A program made the translations under genes and the position numbers. Below are positions 1-10,491 of a stretch of DNA of 64,000 nt, in pieces; the stretch's first letter is position 1, and every line of letters starts with the position of its first letter. The notes under the pieces were generated by a model. The model saw only the letters and a program-made list of their open reading frames with translations. It was not told the origin of the DNA and searched no databases. This stretch comes from Epiperipatus broadwayi. Lineage: Eukaryota > Onychophora > Udeonychophora > Euonychophora > Peripatidae. The stretch lies in assembly GCA_028023455.1 (NCBI GenBank), contig JAQFVV010012545.1, positions 2,168,001 through 2,232,000 on the forward strand, written 5' to 3'.

Positions 1-101
1 AATTCTAAACTTAAGGAATGTTCTGCCAATTACTATTGTTAATACAGAAATGTAGCCAAATGGCTACAACACACACATATATATATATATAATCATCATC
101 A

Positions 102-548
102 TCAACCATTATCAATCCACTGCAGGATGAAGGTGTCTCCAAGTTTAATCAATCTTCTCCAATCTTTAGCTTCTCTTCTCCACATCACTCCTGCACATTT
201 TCTTATTTCATCCATCCATCTCACATGTGGTCTCTTTCTGGGTCTTTTACAATGTCTTGGAATCCAGTTTAAGATTTCAATTGTCCATCTATTATCACCT
301 CTGCTAGCAATATGTCCAGCCCAACTCCACTTCAATCTTTTAATTTTTTCAATGAGGTCAGTAACACCTGTTTGTTCTCTTACCCATACATTGTATTTTC
401 GATCTCTTCTTGTTACTCCCAACATGCATCGCTCCATACTTCTTTGAGTGGTCTGGAGTCTCTGTATTGCTCTTCTATTAAGTGTCCAAGTCTCAGATCC
501 ATAAGTAAGAACTGGTAAAACACATTTGTTAAAAACCTTCCTTTTCAC
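102..548 (-). pseudogene. RTE-clade LINE, 3' end of reverse-transcriptase ORF (5'-truncated copy 1)
   Basis: Encodes about 148 residues of the post-RT C-terminal region of an RTE-type non-LTR retrotransposon. It matches the end of the intact copy at 36,141-38,168 almost residue for residue (VFNKCVLPVLTYGSETWTLN, then GHIA, then RWMDEI). No RT catalytic residue remains, so this is a dead 3' fragment. The 5' break lies at about 545-558, where the sequence runs straight into (TG)n(TA)n. The stop codon TGA at 102-104 is followed at once by TGATGATGAT and then (TA)n, so there is no 3' UTR. The reading frame is open throughout, with only point differences from the other copy. 5' truncation is normal for target-primed reverse transcription. 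Confidence 0.9.
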
Positions 549-597
549 ACACACACACATATATATGAATTAAATGTTTATATGGATTTTATTATAT

Positions 598-876
598 AGA
601 AATGAGGAGATAATGTCCATTAAATAAAAAAACACTTAACTTTTGATATTACTAAGAAACTATCAATTACTACTAATTGAACAATTCCTGAGGAAAAGCA
701 AGTTTTTCTCATAAACCTGTAATAGCTCTTTTTTTGTTTGAGACTTCCAACAAAAAGAGCTATTACAACTTTATGAAAAAAACTTGCGTTACCTCAGGAA
801 TTGTTCATTTAGTAGTAATTGATAGTTTTTTTAGTATCATCAAAAGTTAAGTGTTTCTCTATTTAATGGATATTAT
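598..876. repeat. Foldback (inverted repeat) of about 130-bp arms
   Basis: The left arm (about 598-734) and right arm (about 751-876) are near-perfect reverse complements. Shared words include TAATAGCTCTTTTT and AGGAATTGTTCA. The outer end of the right arm abuts (AT)n at 877-920. It contains no ORF. It is a MITE-like or foldback element, or part of one. Confidence 0.8.
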
Positions 877-882
877 CTTTTC

Positions 883-921
<39 letters not shown>

Positions 922-945
922 ACCATATATATATATTCTAACCAT
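877..945. repeat. (AT)n microsatellite
   Basis: An uninterrupted TA dinucleotide tract of about 35 bp followed by a second short tract around 925-938. It borders the foldback on its left. Confidence 0.9.
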
Positions 946-3548
946 ATATTAATTTACAATTCGATTATAAACTCTAACAAAATAGTTCTTCACTAAATGT
1001 AATAAAGTAATCTTAAATGGATTCTGTGAAATATTATATACTCTTGAATAATGTTGAGATTCTTAAAAGATGATGATGATGATCATAACATAAGGTAAGC
1101 TCAGTGGTTGGTTAAATAAAACAATTCAGCTACCAAGATATGTATTTAAAATAAAGGAAGAAAAATTTTGAAATAATAATAACAAAATACAATTGCACTT
1201 TTAAAATATATCTCCCAATAGACTTTTATATCTGATGGAATCTTTTATATAATGTACAATTATTTCCTTTACTTTTTGTAGAGTGAATAATAATATCTTT
1301 ATAATGATATAATAAATAATAATGAATTCTTATGCCATCACTAAACTTATAAATCAAATGAATAAAATAGTTCTTAATAATACAATAATAGGATCTCAGG
1401 GCTCTTCTCTTATATTTTATCAAATAAGATAGTAATATTATGTTATAAGGCAAATGACTGGCATCCTAGCAGGCTCTAGAAAACATACACTTTCTAATAA
1501 GCTAATGTACCATACAAAGATCACAGAATGAAGTGCTTACTCTAATCAACAAATACATAAAAATAACAATAATTAAATTAAAATTTAAAGTACTCATAAC
1601 CTTTTGTCTATGATGGTATTCAAATAAGAGAAAGAAAAGGGTGCATTTCATTTCCTTCTCTTATCCCTTAACAACATAAATAAAATAATCAATTTATAAT
1701 GTTTGGATTCTGTGAATGTGATAGATAAATAATGTGCACCTGAAAAATGAATAGATACATCCATTGCAAAAATTAAGTGAACAATTATTAATTTATAATA
1801 ATTCTGATTGTGGAAATGAAATATTTATAACATGTTTTCTCATCAAATATTGATAATTTTGGATCACAAGAATATTAATCATCTGATTTGAAAATATATC
1901 TTTTATATTGTGGAACCAAGAAAAATAATTTCATATAGAAAAATACTCATATAACTAAATTTTAATAATTCATAAAATACATTTATTGTAAGTTAAACAT
2001 CAATAAATTATTTACCAAAAATAAATAAATAAATAACATTTTGAAAGCCATAGGCTACTCATGGCACTGTAACATTATATTCGAATGAATAATAAGCACA
2101 AAATAACTCCATTGACAGCTTGTTATTTACAATATGGGCTAATTTTAAAATTATTAAAAAAAATTCCAAAGCTATGGTTAAATTATTTACCTAATACCTT
2201 ACAATTTATTCTAGTGAAATAAAATATAGCATTAAACAAACATTTAATGCAATTAGGAATAATAGTTATACTATATAACTGGCTTACACTATAAGCTGAA
2301 TAACATTTCTCAATATTTTATAACTAAGCAATTACTTTTGATATTTTAATATTGACTCAACATTGTTTATAAAATAAAACTATGTCCAATACAACCTATT
2401 ACCGATTTTAAAATTAGCTAGCTCAAATGATCATGACAATTATCATTATAAAATCACAGAGTGATTATTGACAAGAACTATTTTATAGAAAAGGTAAATT
2501 AAACAGAGCGCATTCATCAGAAGTCATATACACCCTGATATTTAATTTATTTGATATCCACACAATAACATTTAAAGTTTAAATTTTAAAAGACATACAA
2601 ACACCTCAGTGAGTTTCTTCATATGATGCATATCAAAATGACATTCTGTATATGTATTCCTATTATGCTATGATTTAAATTGAACACTTAAACTTATAAA
2701 ATCCTGTTGGTTTGCTTGTGGACTGCTGGAAAAGCACAGTAACACAATACGGACACTATCATATACAAGCAAAAGCACTAAATTTCCTAAGTTCATCTGA
2801 GGAAAGAACTACCTTAAAACTAGCTTATCATTGCCATTTCATTCAAAATACAATACTCTACATCTTTAATGGAGGAAAAATGAATATGTCAAAAGCACAT
2901 GAGGGACAATATAATAAAATAAGCTCTTTAGAGTGAGAATATAACCATAATAATGATGTCATCCAAGCTTATCTCTCAGGCATAAAGGTAAGTGTGGATA
3001 CAGTCTCACCACCTAAAAAAAGGGAAAAGCACACCTCAAAATTGATCCTCTCCATGGGATCTAGCTATCCTAGCTATGCATTAAAATATTCTGAAAATAT
3101 GAAAACACTGTCCTCTCATGGCAAGTATAGAGAAATAATGGGGAGAATATCTCTATCATGAAAAATATAATAAGCATCCAATAAAATCTATAACTACAAA
3201 GCATAATCTAATTCTACTATTGGCAAGATACAAATTTCACATAAAAAGTAATAGCTTATATTAATGCTATACTCCACACATTAAACAATGTCTGAAACCA
3301 ATGAGATAAGCATTAGTCAAATGACTACAAATATAGTAAAACAGCATAATAAAAATTTGCATAAGACAAAGAATACACATATATGTAATAAGTATTATAA
3401 ATATTGATAAACTTATAGTGGACAGACTGACACAATAAATATTATTAACTGTTTAGCTAAAATGAAATAAATTCTGTTCTCATAATGAATTTCAAAATGT
3501 AATATTCCCATTAATAGTAATAATAAGAATATTAAACTTCTGATAAAC

Positions 3549-3550
<2 letters not shown>
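946..3550. other. AT-rich stretch without a recognised gene
   Basis: I see no coding region with family similarity, no RNA gene and no long repeat. Short ORFs here (for example 1,226-1,453 minus and 2,712-2,936 plus) have low-complexity or unrecognised composition and no supporting splice signals. Confidence 0.6.
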
Positions 3551-3584
<34 letters not shown>

Positions 3585-3590
3585 ATATAT

Positions 3591-3622
<32 letters not shown>
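3551..3622. repeat. (AT)n microsatellite at the left edge of the ribozyme array
   Basis: Two long TA tracts separated by TGATATATATCA. The array's first monomer begins directly after it at GATGGAGC (3,623). Confidence 0.95.
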
Positions 3623-3624
<2 letters not shown>

Positions 3625-3710
3625 TGGAGCTTTACCAAGACCTCCAGACAAGCATATTTGTTTACATAAACATCAGAGTCAATATTCACTGTCTCTTTCA
3701 TTTTGCTCCA

Positions 3711-3757
3711 CCCTCAGATCAGCTGATTTCAAGCTGATTTGCTCTCATCAGTGAGGG
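3711..3757 (-). ncRNA. Type I hammerhead ribozyme, array copy 1
   Basis: In sense order: stem I CCCTCA, core CTGATGA, stem II GAGC with loop AAATCA and GCTT, then GAAA, palindromic stem III TCAGCTGA, cleavage dinucleotide TC, and stem I return strand TGAGGG. All invariant core bases are present. Stem I is 6 of 6 paired. Predicted cleavage lies between 3,717 and 3,716. One unusual point is a G-U pair at the core-proximal end of stem II. Stem III is too short to fold well alone but would form a 10-bp helix between two motifs (A TCAGCTGA T). Confidence 0.93.
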
Positions 3758-4124
3758 ATAGAAGTTAGAAACTAGACTTAAATATTAACTCCAAGCGTTT
3801 ATGCAAAATGTTTCTATCAGTTTGCAAGCATGAATTTTTTAGACACCTAAATGTCTTCAAACTCAGCCTATCAAACTAGATAGCTATATGGGTCTGATAT
3901 CAGTTCAGATTCTCCACATAGTGAAAGCTTCTGCAATCTATATCATTGCAAGAAAACTTTAAAGGTACATTTATGAAAACCAAAAACAAGCTTTATATAT
4001 GTAAAAACCTGCTATCGCTTGTATTAATGATCAATAGATGGAGCTTTACCAAGACCTCCAAACAAGCGTATTTGTTTACATAAACGTCAGAGTCAATATT
4101 CACTGTCTCTTTCATTTTGCTCCA

Positions 4125-4171
4125 CCCTCAGATCAGCTGATTTCAAGCTGATTTGCTCTCATCAGTGAGGG
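4125..4171 (-). ncRNA. Type I hammerhead ribozyme, array copy 2
   Basis: Identical in all 47 positions to copy 1: stem I CCCTCA with TGAGGG, core CTGATGA and GAAA, site TC. It lies 414 bp from copy 1. Confidence 0.93.
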
Positions 4172-4534
4172 ATAGAAGTTAGAAACTAGACCTAAATATT
4201 AACTCCAAGCATTTATGCAAAACATTTCTATCAGTTTGCAAGCATAAATTTTTTAGACACCTAAATGTCCTCAAACTCAGCCTATCAAACTAGATAGCTA
4301 TATGGGTCTTATATCAGTTCAGATTCTCCACATAGTGAAAGCTTCTGCAATCTATATCATTGCAAGAAAACTTTAAAGGTACATTTATGAAAAACAAAAA
4401 CAAGTTTTATATACGTAAAAACCTGCTATCGCTTGTATTAATGACCAATAGATGAAGCTTTACCAAGACCTCCAAACGTATTTGTTTACATAAACATCAG
4501 AGTCAATATTCACTGTCTCTTTCATTTTGCTCCA

Positions 4535-4581
4535 CCCTCAGATCAGCTGATTTCAAGCTGATTTGCTCTCATCAGTGAGGG
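4535..4581 (-). ncRNA. Type I hammerhead ribozyme, array copy 3
   Basis: Identical to copies 1 and 2 over the 47-nt motif, 410 bp further on. The 4-bp shorter spacing comes from a small deletion in the TCCAAACGTATTTG segment of this monomer. Confidence 0.93.
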
Positions 4582-4920
4582 ATAGAAGTTAGAAACTAGA
4601 CCTAAATATTAACTCCAAGCGTTTATGCAAAACGTTTCTATCAGTTTGCAAGCATGAATTTTTTAGACACCTAAATGTCTTCAAACTCAGCCTATCAAAC
4701 TAGATAGCTATATGGGTCTGATATCAGTTCAGATTCTCCACATAGTGAAAGCTTCTGCAATCTATATCATTGCAAGAAAACTTTAAAGGTACATTTATGA
4801 AAAACAAAAACAAGTTTTATATACGTAAAAACCTGCTATTGCTTGTATTAATGATCAATAGATGGAGCTTTACCAAGACCTCCAAACAAGCGTATTTGAG
4901 GGTTTACATAAACGTCAGAG

Positions 4921-4934
4921 ACAGTGAATATTGA
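4921..4934. other. Inversion point of the ribozyme array
   Basis: The left arm ends in ...ACGTCAGAG at 4,920 and the right arm starts CTCTGATG at 4,935, leaving a 14-nt loop. The arms around it reach about 1.3 kb on the left and 0.95 kb on the right, making a near-palindrome. Confidence 0.85.
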
Positions 4935-5269
4935 CTCTGATGTTTATGTAAACAAATATGCTTGTTTGGAGGTCTTGGTAAAGCTCCATCTATTGATCAT
5001 TAATACAAGCGATAGCAGGTTTTTACGTATATAAAACTTGTTTTTGTTTTTCATAAATGTACCTTTAAAGTTTTCTTGCAATGATATAGATTGCAGAAGC
5101 TTTCACTATGTGGAGAATCTGAACTGATATCAGACCCATATAGCTATCTAGTTTGATAGGCTGAGTTTGAAGACATTTAGGTGTCTAAAAAATTCATGCT
5201 TGCAAACTGATAGAAACGTTTTGCATAAACGCTTGGAGTTAATATTTAGGTCTAGTTTCTAACTTCTAT

Positions 5270-5317
5270 CCCTTCACTGATGAGAGCAAATCAGCTTGAA
5301 ATCAGCTGATCTGAGGG
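5270..5317 (+). ncRNA. Hammerhead ribozyme, array copy 4 (inverted, bulged stem I)
   Basis: The same motif on the plus strand, with one extra T in the 5' strand of stem I (CCCTTCA against TGAGGG). Core CTGATGA, GAAA, stem III TCAGCTGA and site TC are intact. Cleavage is predicted after 5,311. The bulge probably weakens but does not abolish stem I. Confidence 0.88.
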
Positions 5318-5684
5318 TGGAGCAAAATGAAAGAGACAGTGAATATTGACTCTGACATTTATGTAAACAAATATGCTTGTTTGGAGGTCTTGGTAAAGCT
5401 CCATCTATTGATCATTAATACAAGCGATAGCAGGTTTTTACGTATATAAAACTTGTTTTTGTTTTTCATAAATGTACCTTTAAAGTTTTCTTGCAATGAT
5501 ATAGATTGCAGAAGCTTTCACTATGTGGAGAATCTGAACTGATATCAGACCCATATAGCTATCTAGTTTGATAGGCTGAGTTTGAAGACATTTAGGTGTC
5601 TAAAAAATTTATGCTTGCAAACTGATAGAAACGTTTTGCATAAACACTTGGAGTTAATATTTAGGTCTAGTTTCTAACTTCTAT

Positions 5685-5731
5685 CCCTCACTGATGAGAG
5701 CAAATCAGCTTGAAATCAGCTGATCTGAGGA
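5685..5731 (+). ncRNA. Hammerhead ribozyme, array copy 5 (inverted)
   Basis: Core and stems as in copy 1, except that the last stem I base is A (TGAGGA), which loses the outermost pair and leaves 5 bp. It sits 414 bp from copy 4 (end to end). Confidence 0.9.
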
Positions 5732-5881
5732 TGGAGCAAAATGAGAGAGACAGTGAATATTGACTCTGATGTTTATGTAAACAAATACACTTGTTTGGAG
5801 GTCTTGGTAAAGCTCCATCTATTGATCATTAATATAAGCGATAGCAGGTTTTTAGGTATATAAAACTTGTTTTTGTTTTTC

Positions 5882-5901
5882 ATATATATATATATATATA
5901 T
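5882..5901. repeat. (AT)n at junction of ribozyme array and element G1
   Basis: A short TA tract directly between the array end GTTTTTCAT and the TGTAACC start of the next element. Confidence 0.85.
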
Positions 5902-8489
5902 TGTAACCTCTGCTCTCTTCACTTGTTTACTTTATTAGATTTATAAATGCCCAGGCGCCAATTCTATACAAGATAGAATAAAATTTATAATTGTAAATTG
6001 CTTTTAAACTTATTTAAAAGATTCTTATATTGTAATTATTCTATGGCTTAGCTCAGTTGAGGTTATAGGATATGGTCTTCATATAGGATGCAAATAAAAG
6101 TAATAAAACATTTATTAATAACAATTCTGTAACACTAATTTAATCATATGCCACACATTTATTTAATTATAAAACTATTGCAAAATTATCAATTATCATA
6201 TTTAATATAAGATAGATAATGATGAGGATCGGGTATCTTTTTATCCACATCACCACCTATTCTAAGCAAAGTAGAATATATTATTAGCACTGTAATATGG
6301 TGATTTATCATCTCCAGACAGATTAAATAAATTGACTTCTACTGGCAAATCTATATATTCTAGGGCTATGCTATGTTAACCATATATGTGTGTGTGTGGA
6401 AATGGAGAATCGAATGTATATAATCAAGCAATTCATTTGGGCTTTTAATTCAATAAAACATTTATTAAAAAAAAAAGACAAAATAAATAATAATAACAAA
6501 AAATATTATTTTATGCACTTTGCTAACCAATTACATTGCTCTTATAGTAAAACCAAAATTGACTAATATTTAATATACGAATCATATATTTTCGAATATG
6601 TGTGCTTTTATAATATCTTAAATATAATGTATTTTTAAAACATACTTTTTATTAGCTTATTTATAAAACTTGGATGATGCCATAAATCAATCATCTTTTA
6701 TACATATTATAAAAATTTATACAACACTTATCTGTTATAATCAGTGTATATCATCTAACACTAACTATACAAGAATAAAGAAAGGCAGGGAAAAACAATA
6801 ACCAAACACTTATACTTATACTTATATACGTGAGGGTTAAATAATATCTCCAAACTCAATCTAAATAATCTAATCATCCCTTGACCATTTCTACCTCCAA
6901 CTTACATTCAATATACTTCCTATATAATGAACTTATAACAGACAAGGTTTTAATTCTTTTTTTTTTTAATAAACTTCATTAACAAAATTGAAGCATAATA
7001 AATACAATTTTTTAAAATAATAATTTATAGCATCACGCACACATCTGAATATCTATAATCACCTATAATATAATTTCTAGATAATACAAAATAATAGATT
7101 ATCATATTATAATGATATGAAGTTACATTGTTTTGTTTTTTAAAAACAAAAAAAAATTGATTATACATTTATTATAAGTAATAACGAAAATACTTATCAA
7201 TATCTCATCATTACATGTTAAGTTTTTTAAACAAAATTGAAAGTTGAAAGAAACATACATATCAATTTTAAAGACAACAGTAAATTATAACATAAAAAAA
7301 AATGTCTATCCAATTGTTAAAGCATAATTTGTTAAGAATGACAATAGTTTTTTTTTATCCTAGAATTCCGTTATAGGCATGATAAATGACATTTGCATGC
7401 ATTGGAATTATTTATTATATGCATGAATAGTAAAGTTATACAGTATAAAATTATCCTCTTGATATAAGATTAAATAGATAAACTATTTCATTTTAAATTT
7501 TATTTTGTAGAATATTGATAGAAAATTCTTAAAATTGAAAATCAAGCGTTTAATTATAGCGTCTAATAAGAAAATTTTAGCTAGCTTTATTTTAAACAAT
7601 TTTGCCATTTTAATATTATTTAGCTTTGGTAATACTTTAAAATAAATCATAATTATTTAGCTTACATATCATCCAGGCATTTTAAAGGTAGTGAATATGG
7701 ACCATCGTTTGGCAGAAATTTGGAGGCTGGTATCCCTCTGGGGGTGTGTGTTTATCCCTCATTTTTATATCATTCCAGTAGTATAATAATAAAAATTCTC
7801 CACAGGTATATTATTAGAATCCTTGCGATGTTTTTTTTTATATTTGTTCTAATAATCTTAAAGAGTTATTGATTCTTTTAAGTTTTTTTTTTTTACATCT
7901 TCTTCCTTGGAACTTTTTTTACTTTTTACAAGTTTTAAACTCTATGTCTTTTTTTTTTCACGCCCTCTGTGTTTTTTTATTTTTTATTACAATCAACTTT
8001 GGAAATGTGCCAGAATTTTTGCTTATAAAATTTTAACAATACAATATTTGAATGGAATCAACATAATAAAAAAAAAAATTAAATATCAAATATTAATTTA
8101 TAAATGTTATTCACCAATATACAAATAATCTTTATCATTTTTAAGTATAAGATTATGAACAATACATAATTAGTAAATAATAAATAAAATATAGGAAAGA
8201 AAAATTCTAATTAATAATATATCTATGTATCTACTTATTATGACATGTAAATTTTTCTACTACATATAAACATCCCTAATATTGTTCATCCTCCTCTTTT
8301 ACTACCAAACATATATAATCCAAAACTCTACCAATCAGTACACCCAATTAAAGTTTTAATTTTTTTAAATCCTAATTTTAACTAGCAAATTACATCTCAA
8401 TTCATTTTTCTCAGATAACTATCTTTAACCATTGTTAGCACAAATGTGAACTTCCCACATTTCTTCCTGGTGCCAACCTGGAAGGTCAC
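5901..8489. mobile_element. Unclassified interspersed element G, copy 1 (TGTAACC ... GGTCACA ends)
   Basis: A 2.6-kb segment recurring, diverged, at 10,492-15,009. Shared landmarks in order are CGCCAATTCTATACAAGAT, a TTAGCTCAGTTG box (6,048), GATCGGGTA, GTGTGGAAATGG, AACAAAACATTTATT and, at the end, GGAAGGTCACAATAT. Termini are short inverted TGTRACC sequences flanked by (AT)n, as in solo LTRs of TATA-targeting retrotransposons. No long ORF was found, so it may instead be a non-autonomous DNA element. A tRNA A-box-like core lies at 6,048-6,059. Confidence 0.7.
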
Positions 8490-8503
8490 AATATATATAT
8501 ATT
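8490..8503. repeat. (AT)n between elements G1 and H1
   Basis: A short TA tract between the GGTCACA end of G1 and the TGTAAC start of H1. Confidence 0.8.
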
Positions 8504-8938
8504 GTAACAAGCACAGACGACGTTACATTGTTTTTTTATTATTAATCATGTTCGCATTTAAAAATTTTCTTTAAGAATTAAAAATTGAAATTAAATATCA
8601 TCTTAAACTCGTATATATAAATCGCACAGATAAAAAAAAATTATTAAAATAAAACTTTATTAAAAATAAAAAGGTATTTTAAAAACAAAAACCTAAAAAG
8701 ATTTAGAGATAAAAATATATCTTTAATCTTGGAAAACACATTAATTAATCAGAAATGGAAATGATTGTTTTAATTAGTTAAATGTAAACCAGCCTTGGGC
8801 ATTCAAATGTAAAAACATCGGTCAGATAGGAAAACAATAGAAACAAATAGCCAATGAAAGAAATCCACCAGGAAATCGGACCTCAGCGAAAGGATCATCA
8901 CATCGATGACGTAATGAAAAATCAATCCTTCAAATTAA

Positions 8939-8946
8939 TATAAAAG
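8939..8946 (+). promoter_or_regulatory. TATA-box-like TATAAAAG in element H1
   Basis: TATAAAAG followed by GAGGA. The same TATAAAAG-N-GAGGA context recurs in the second H copy near 50,065, which is the main reason to think it matters. Transcription itself is not shown. Confidence 0.45.
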
Positions 8947-9009
8947 TGAGGAGTTATTGATAGATTATTTACAATGTGACAGAGATGTGTTAGCATGGAA
9001 GTGAAGGAG

Positions 9010-9042
9010 AAGGGATTGAAAAGACGCACTCTTCAATCCCTT
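9010..9042 (+). other. Perfect 11-bp hairpin
   Basis: AAGGGATTGAA and TTCAATCCCTT are exact reverse complements around an 11-nt loop. It lies about 70 nt downstream of the TATA-like box, inside a 12-codon ORF. Confidence 0.7.
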
Positions 9043-10491
9043 TAGTTCTGCTAAGAAAGAAAGAGAAATGAACTATCGTTTTCTACTTTGAGAACTAGTT
9101 AAAGCAAAAATCTCCGGATGGATAAATAAATCGGCCTTCAGAATACCAACCTCTTTAGGACAGTGTGGGAATTCACGTTCATGGCAAGCAATGGATAAAG
9201 TTGGACGTTTTAAAAATTGTAAGAACTTTATATTCACTTGAAACAATAAGAACTCTAAATTTTAAAACTTTTTAGTAAATAATGCAATAGAATCCTATCT
9301 GACCAAACTAAATTCTTTATTAATAATGTTATTTGATGTATTTGTTATTTATTTATTTAAAATCATTTCCATTTATTTAACTTTGCTCTTTAAGTTTATT
9401 TATGATTTCTGTTTTCCGATAAATTAAAATATATTAATGTTAAACATAAGTCGGGCATGAATGGCTGTATAGATTTGTAAAGTTATATTAGGGGAGGGTA
9501 ATCTTAGGTTATTTGTGTCATTGTTAAATTGTGTCAATGGATTGGATATATTGATGTAGTTAGGAGTTGTAGTCGGAGATTCGCTACTGGCAGAATCGTT
9601 TATATATATGCCGCACTCACCCGTTTGCCTATGGAAGGAATTATAAGACGGAGAATGCAGTTCCTTTCTATGGAGTTTTTTTTATTGTTCTTCTCATTAG
9701 ATAGATGTAATATTCCTATCTGATGAGAGTCAATGTTTTCTCTTAATCTTTTTGGTGCTGCCGTATTCCGTATTACATTGAATACATCGATATATCAGAT
9801 GAATTGATGCCAGTTTGACTGTGAATGTTAGCCTAAGGTTAAGTAGGGATATAATATTTTATTTTCAAATGCAAATCTATGTAGTCTATTCATACTTGAC
9901 ACTAAATAAAAATGCATTAAATTTAAGTTGTTTATAGACGCTTGCATGGATTGGTTATCAGTTAGGTATGTTTTGGGTTTTCATATTTGATCAAAATATA
10001 TAGACATTCAATAAATAATGATACCTTACGGTGAGTATCTAAAATGTATTTATTCGGATGTCTTTTAAGTTATTGGTGACAATGCAAGTATCTTATGGTG
10101 AATACTATTGGGTTACTTATAAATTTCCCTCTGCAATTGTCAGTATCAATGATTTTATATTTTGATTGTTTATGTTTATTTTGAAATGTTTTTAACCGTT
10201 GTAATCTATGTAACCGATCTATACTCAACATTTTAAAACAAACTTTTATAAACTCCTCTTTTTTTTTTAAAAAAAAAGTAGATAAGATATTATATTATTA
10301 AATCTCTGCTATTCCCTGAGCTAGTGACTTGGGCTAATGACCGGAATCAAAATTTAAAAAAAAAATAAAAAAAAAAAATTTTTTTTTTGACTTACGTATC
10401 TGCCTACTTTATAAATTTTTCTAGGTTCAAATGCCTAGATGGCGCCCTGTAGTGCAGATCACGTTAGCTCCTATTCTCTGGATCGTTACAA

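Larger units (their letters stand above)
3623..5881. repeat. Hammerhead-ribozyme repeat array (retrozyme/Penelope-type), inverted
   Basis: Monomers of 410-415 bp. GATGGAGC or GATGAAGC starts recur at 3,623, 4,037, 4,451 and 4,861. After an inversion, the complementary ends (CCATC) recur at 4,990, 5,405 and 5,819. Three monomers read on the minus strand, then a partial one; the array then folds back around 4,921-4,934 and about two and a half monomers read on the plus strand. Each full monomer holds one hammerhead motif and one CAGACCCATAT box. No ORF is present. Both outer edges are (AT)n: GATGGAGC after the left tract, and GTTTTTCAT into the right tract. Animal retrozymes and the terminal repeats of Penelope-like elements are known to have this kind of tandem repeat with one type I hammerhead per unit. 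Which of the two this is cannot be decided without a full-length autonomous copy. Confidence 0.92.
8503..10487 (+). mobile_element. Unclassified element H, copy 1 (TGTAAC ... GTTACA ends, 1.98 kb)
   Basis: The ends are inverted hexamers TGTAAC and GTTACA flanked by AT repeats. A second copy of almost equal length lies at 49,542-51,488. Shared words include GAGCTAGTGACT, ATCTGCCTACTTTATAAA and a T-arm-like hairpin near the 3' end (here CTAGG, TTCAAATG, CCTAG at about 10,420-10,440). A TATAAAAG box at about 8,940 is followed by a very short ORF beginning at 8,996 and a perfect hairpin at 9,010-9,042. TG...CA ends, a TATA box and AT-rich flanks fit a long solo LTR, but no internal retroelement genes support this, so the class is open. 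Confidence 0.65.

Noticed and set aside
3551-3622. Telomeric, centromeric or CRISPR-type array
   Set aside because: Simple (AT)n followed by 414-bp ribozyme monomers; no short direct repeats with unique spacers.
6048-6100. tRNA gene in element G (TTAGCTCAGTTG)
   Set aside because: The A-box-like core is present in both G copies, but there is no B box or acceptor stem.
9719-9745. CTGATGAGAGTC in H1 as a hammerhead
   Set aside because: The core start is present but there is no GAAA or stem II return strand.
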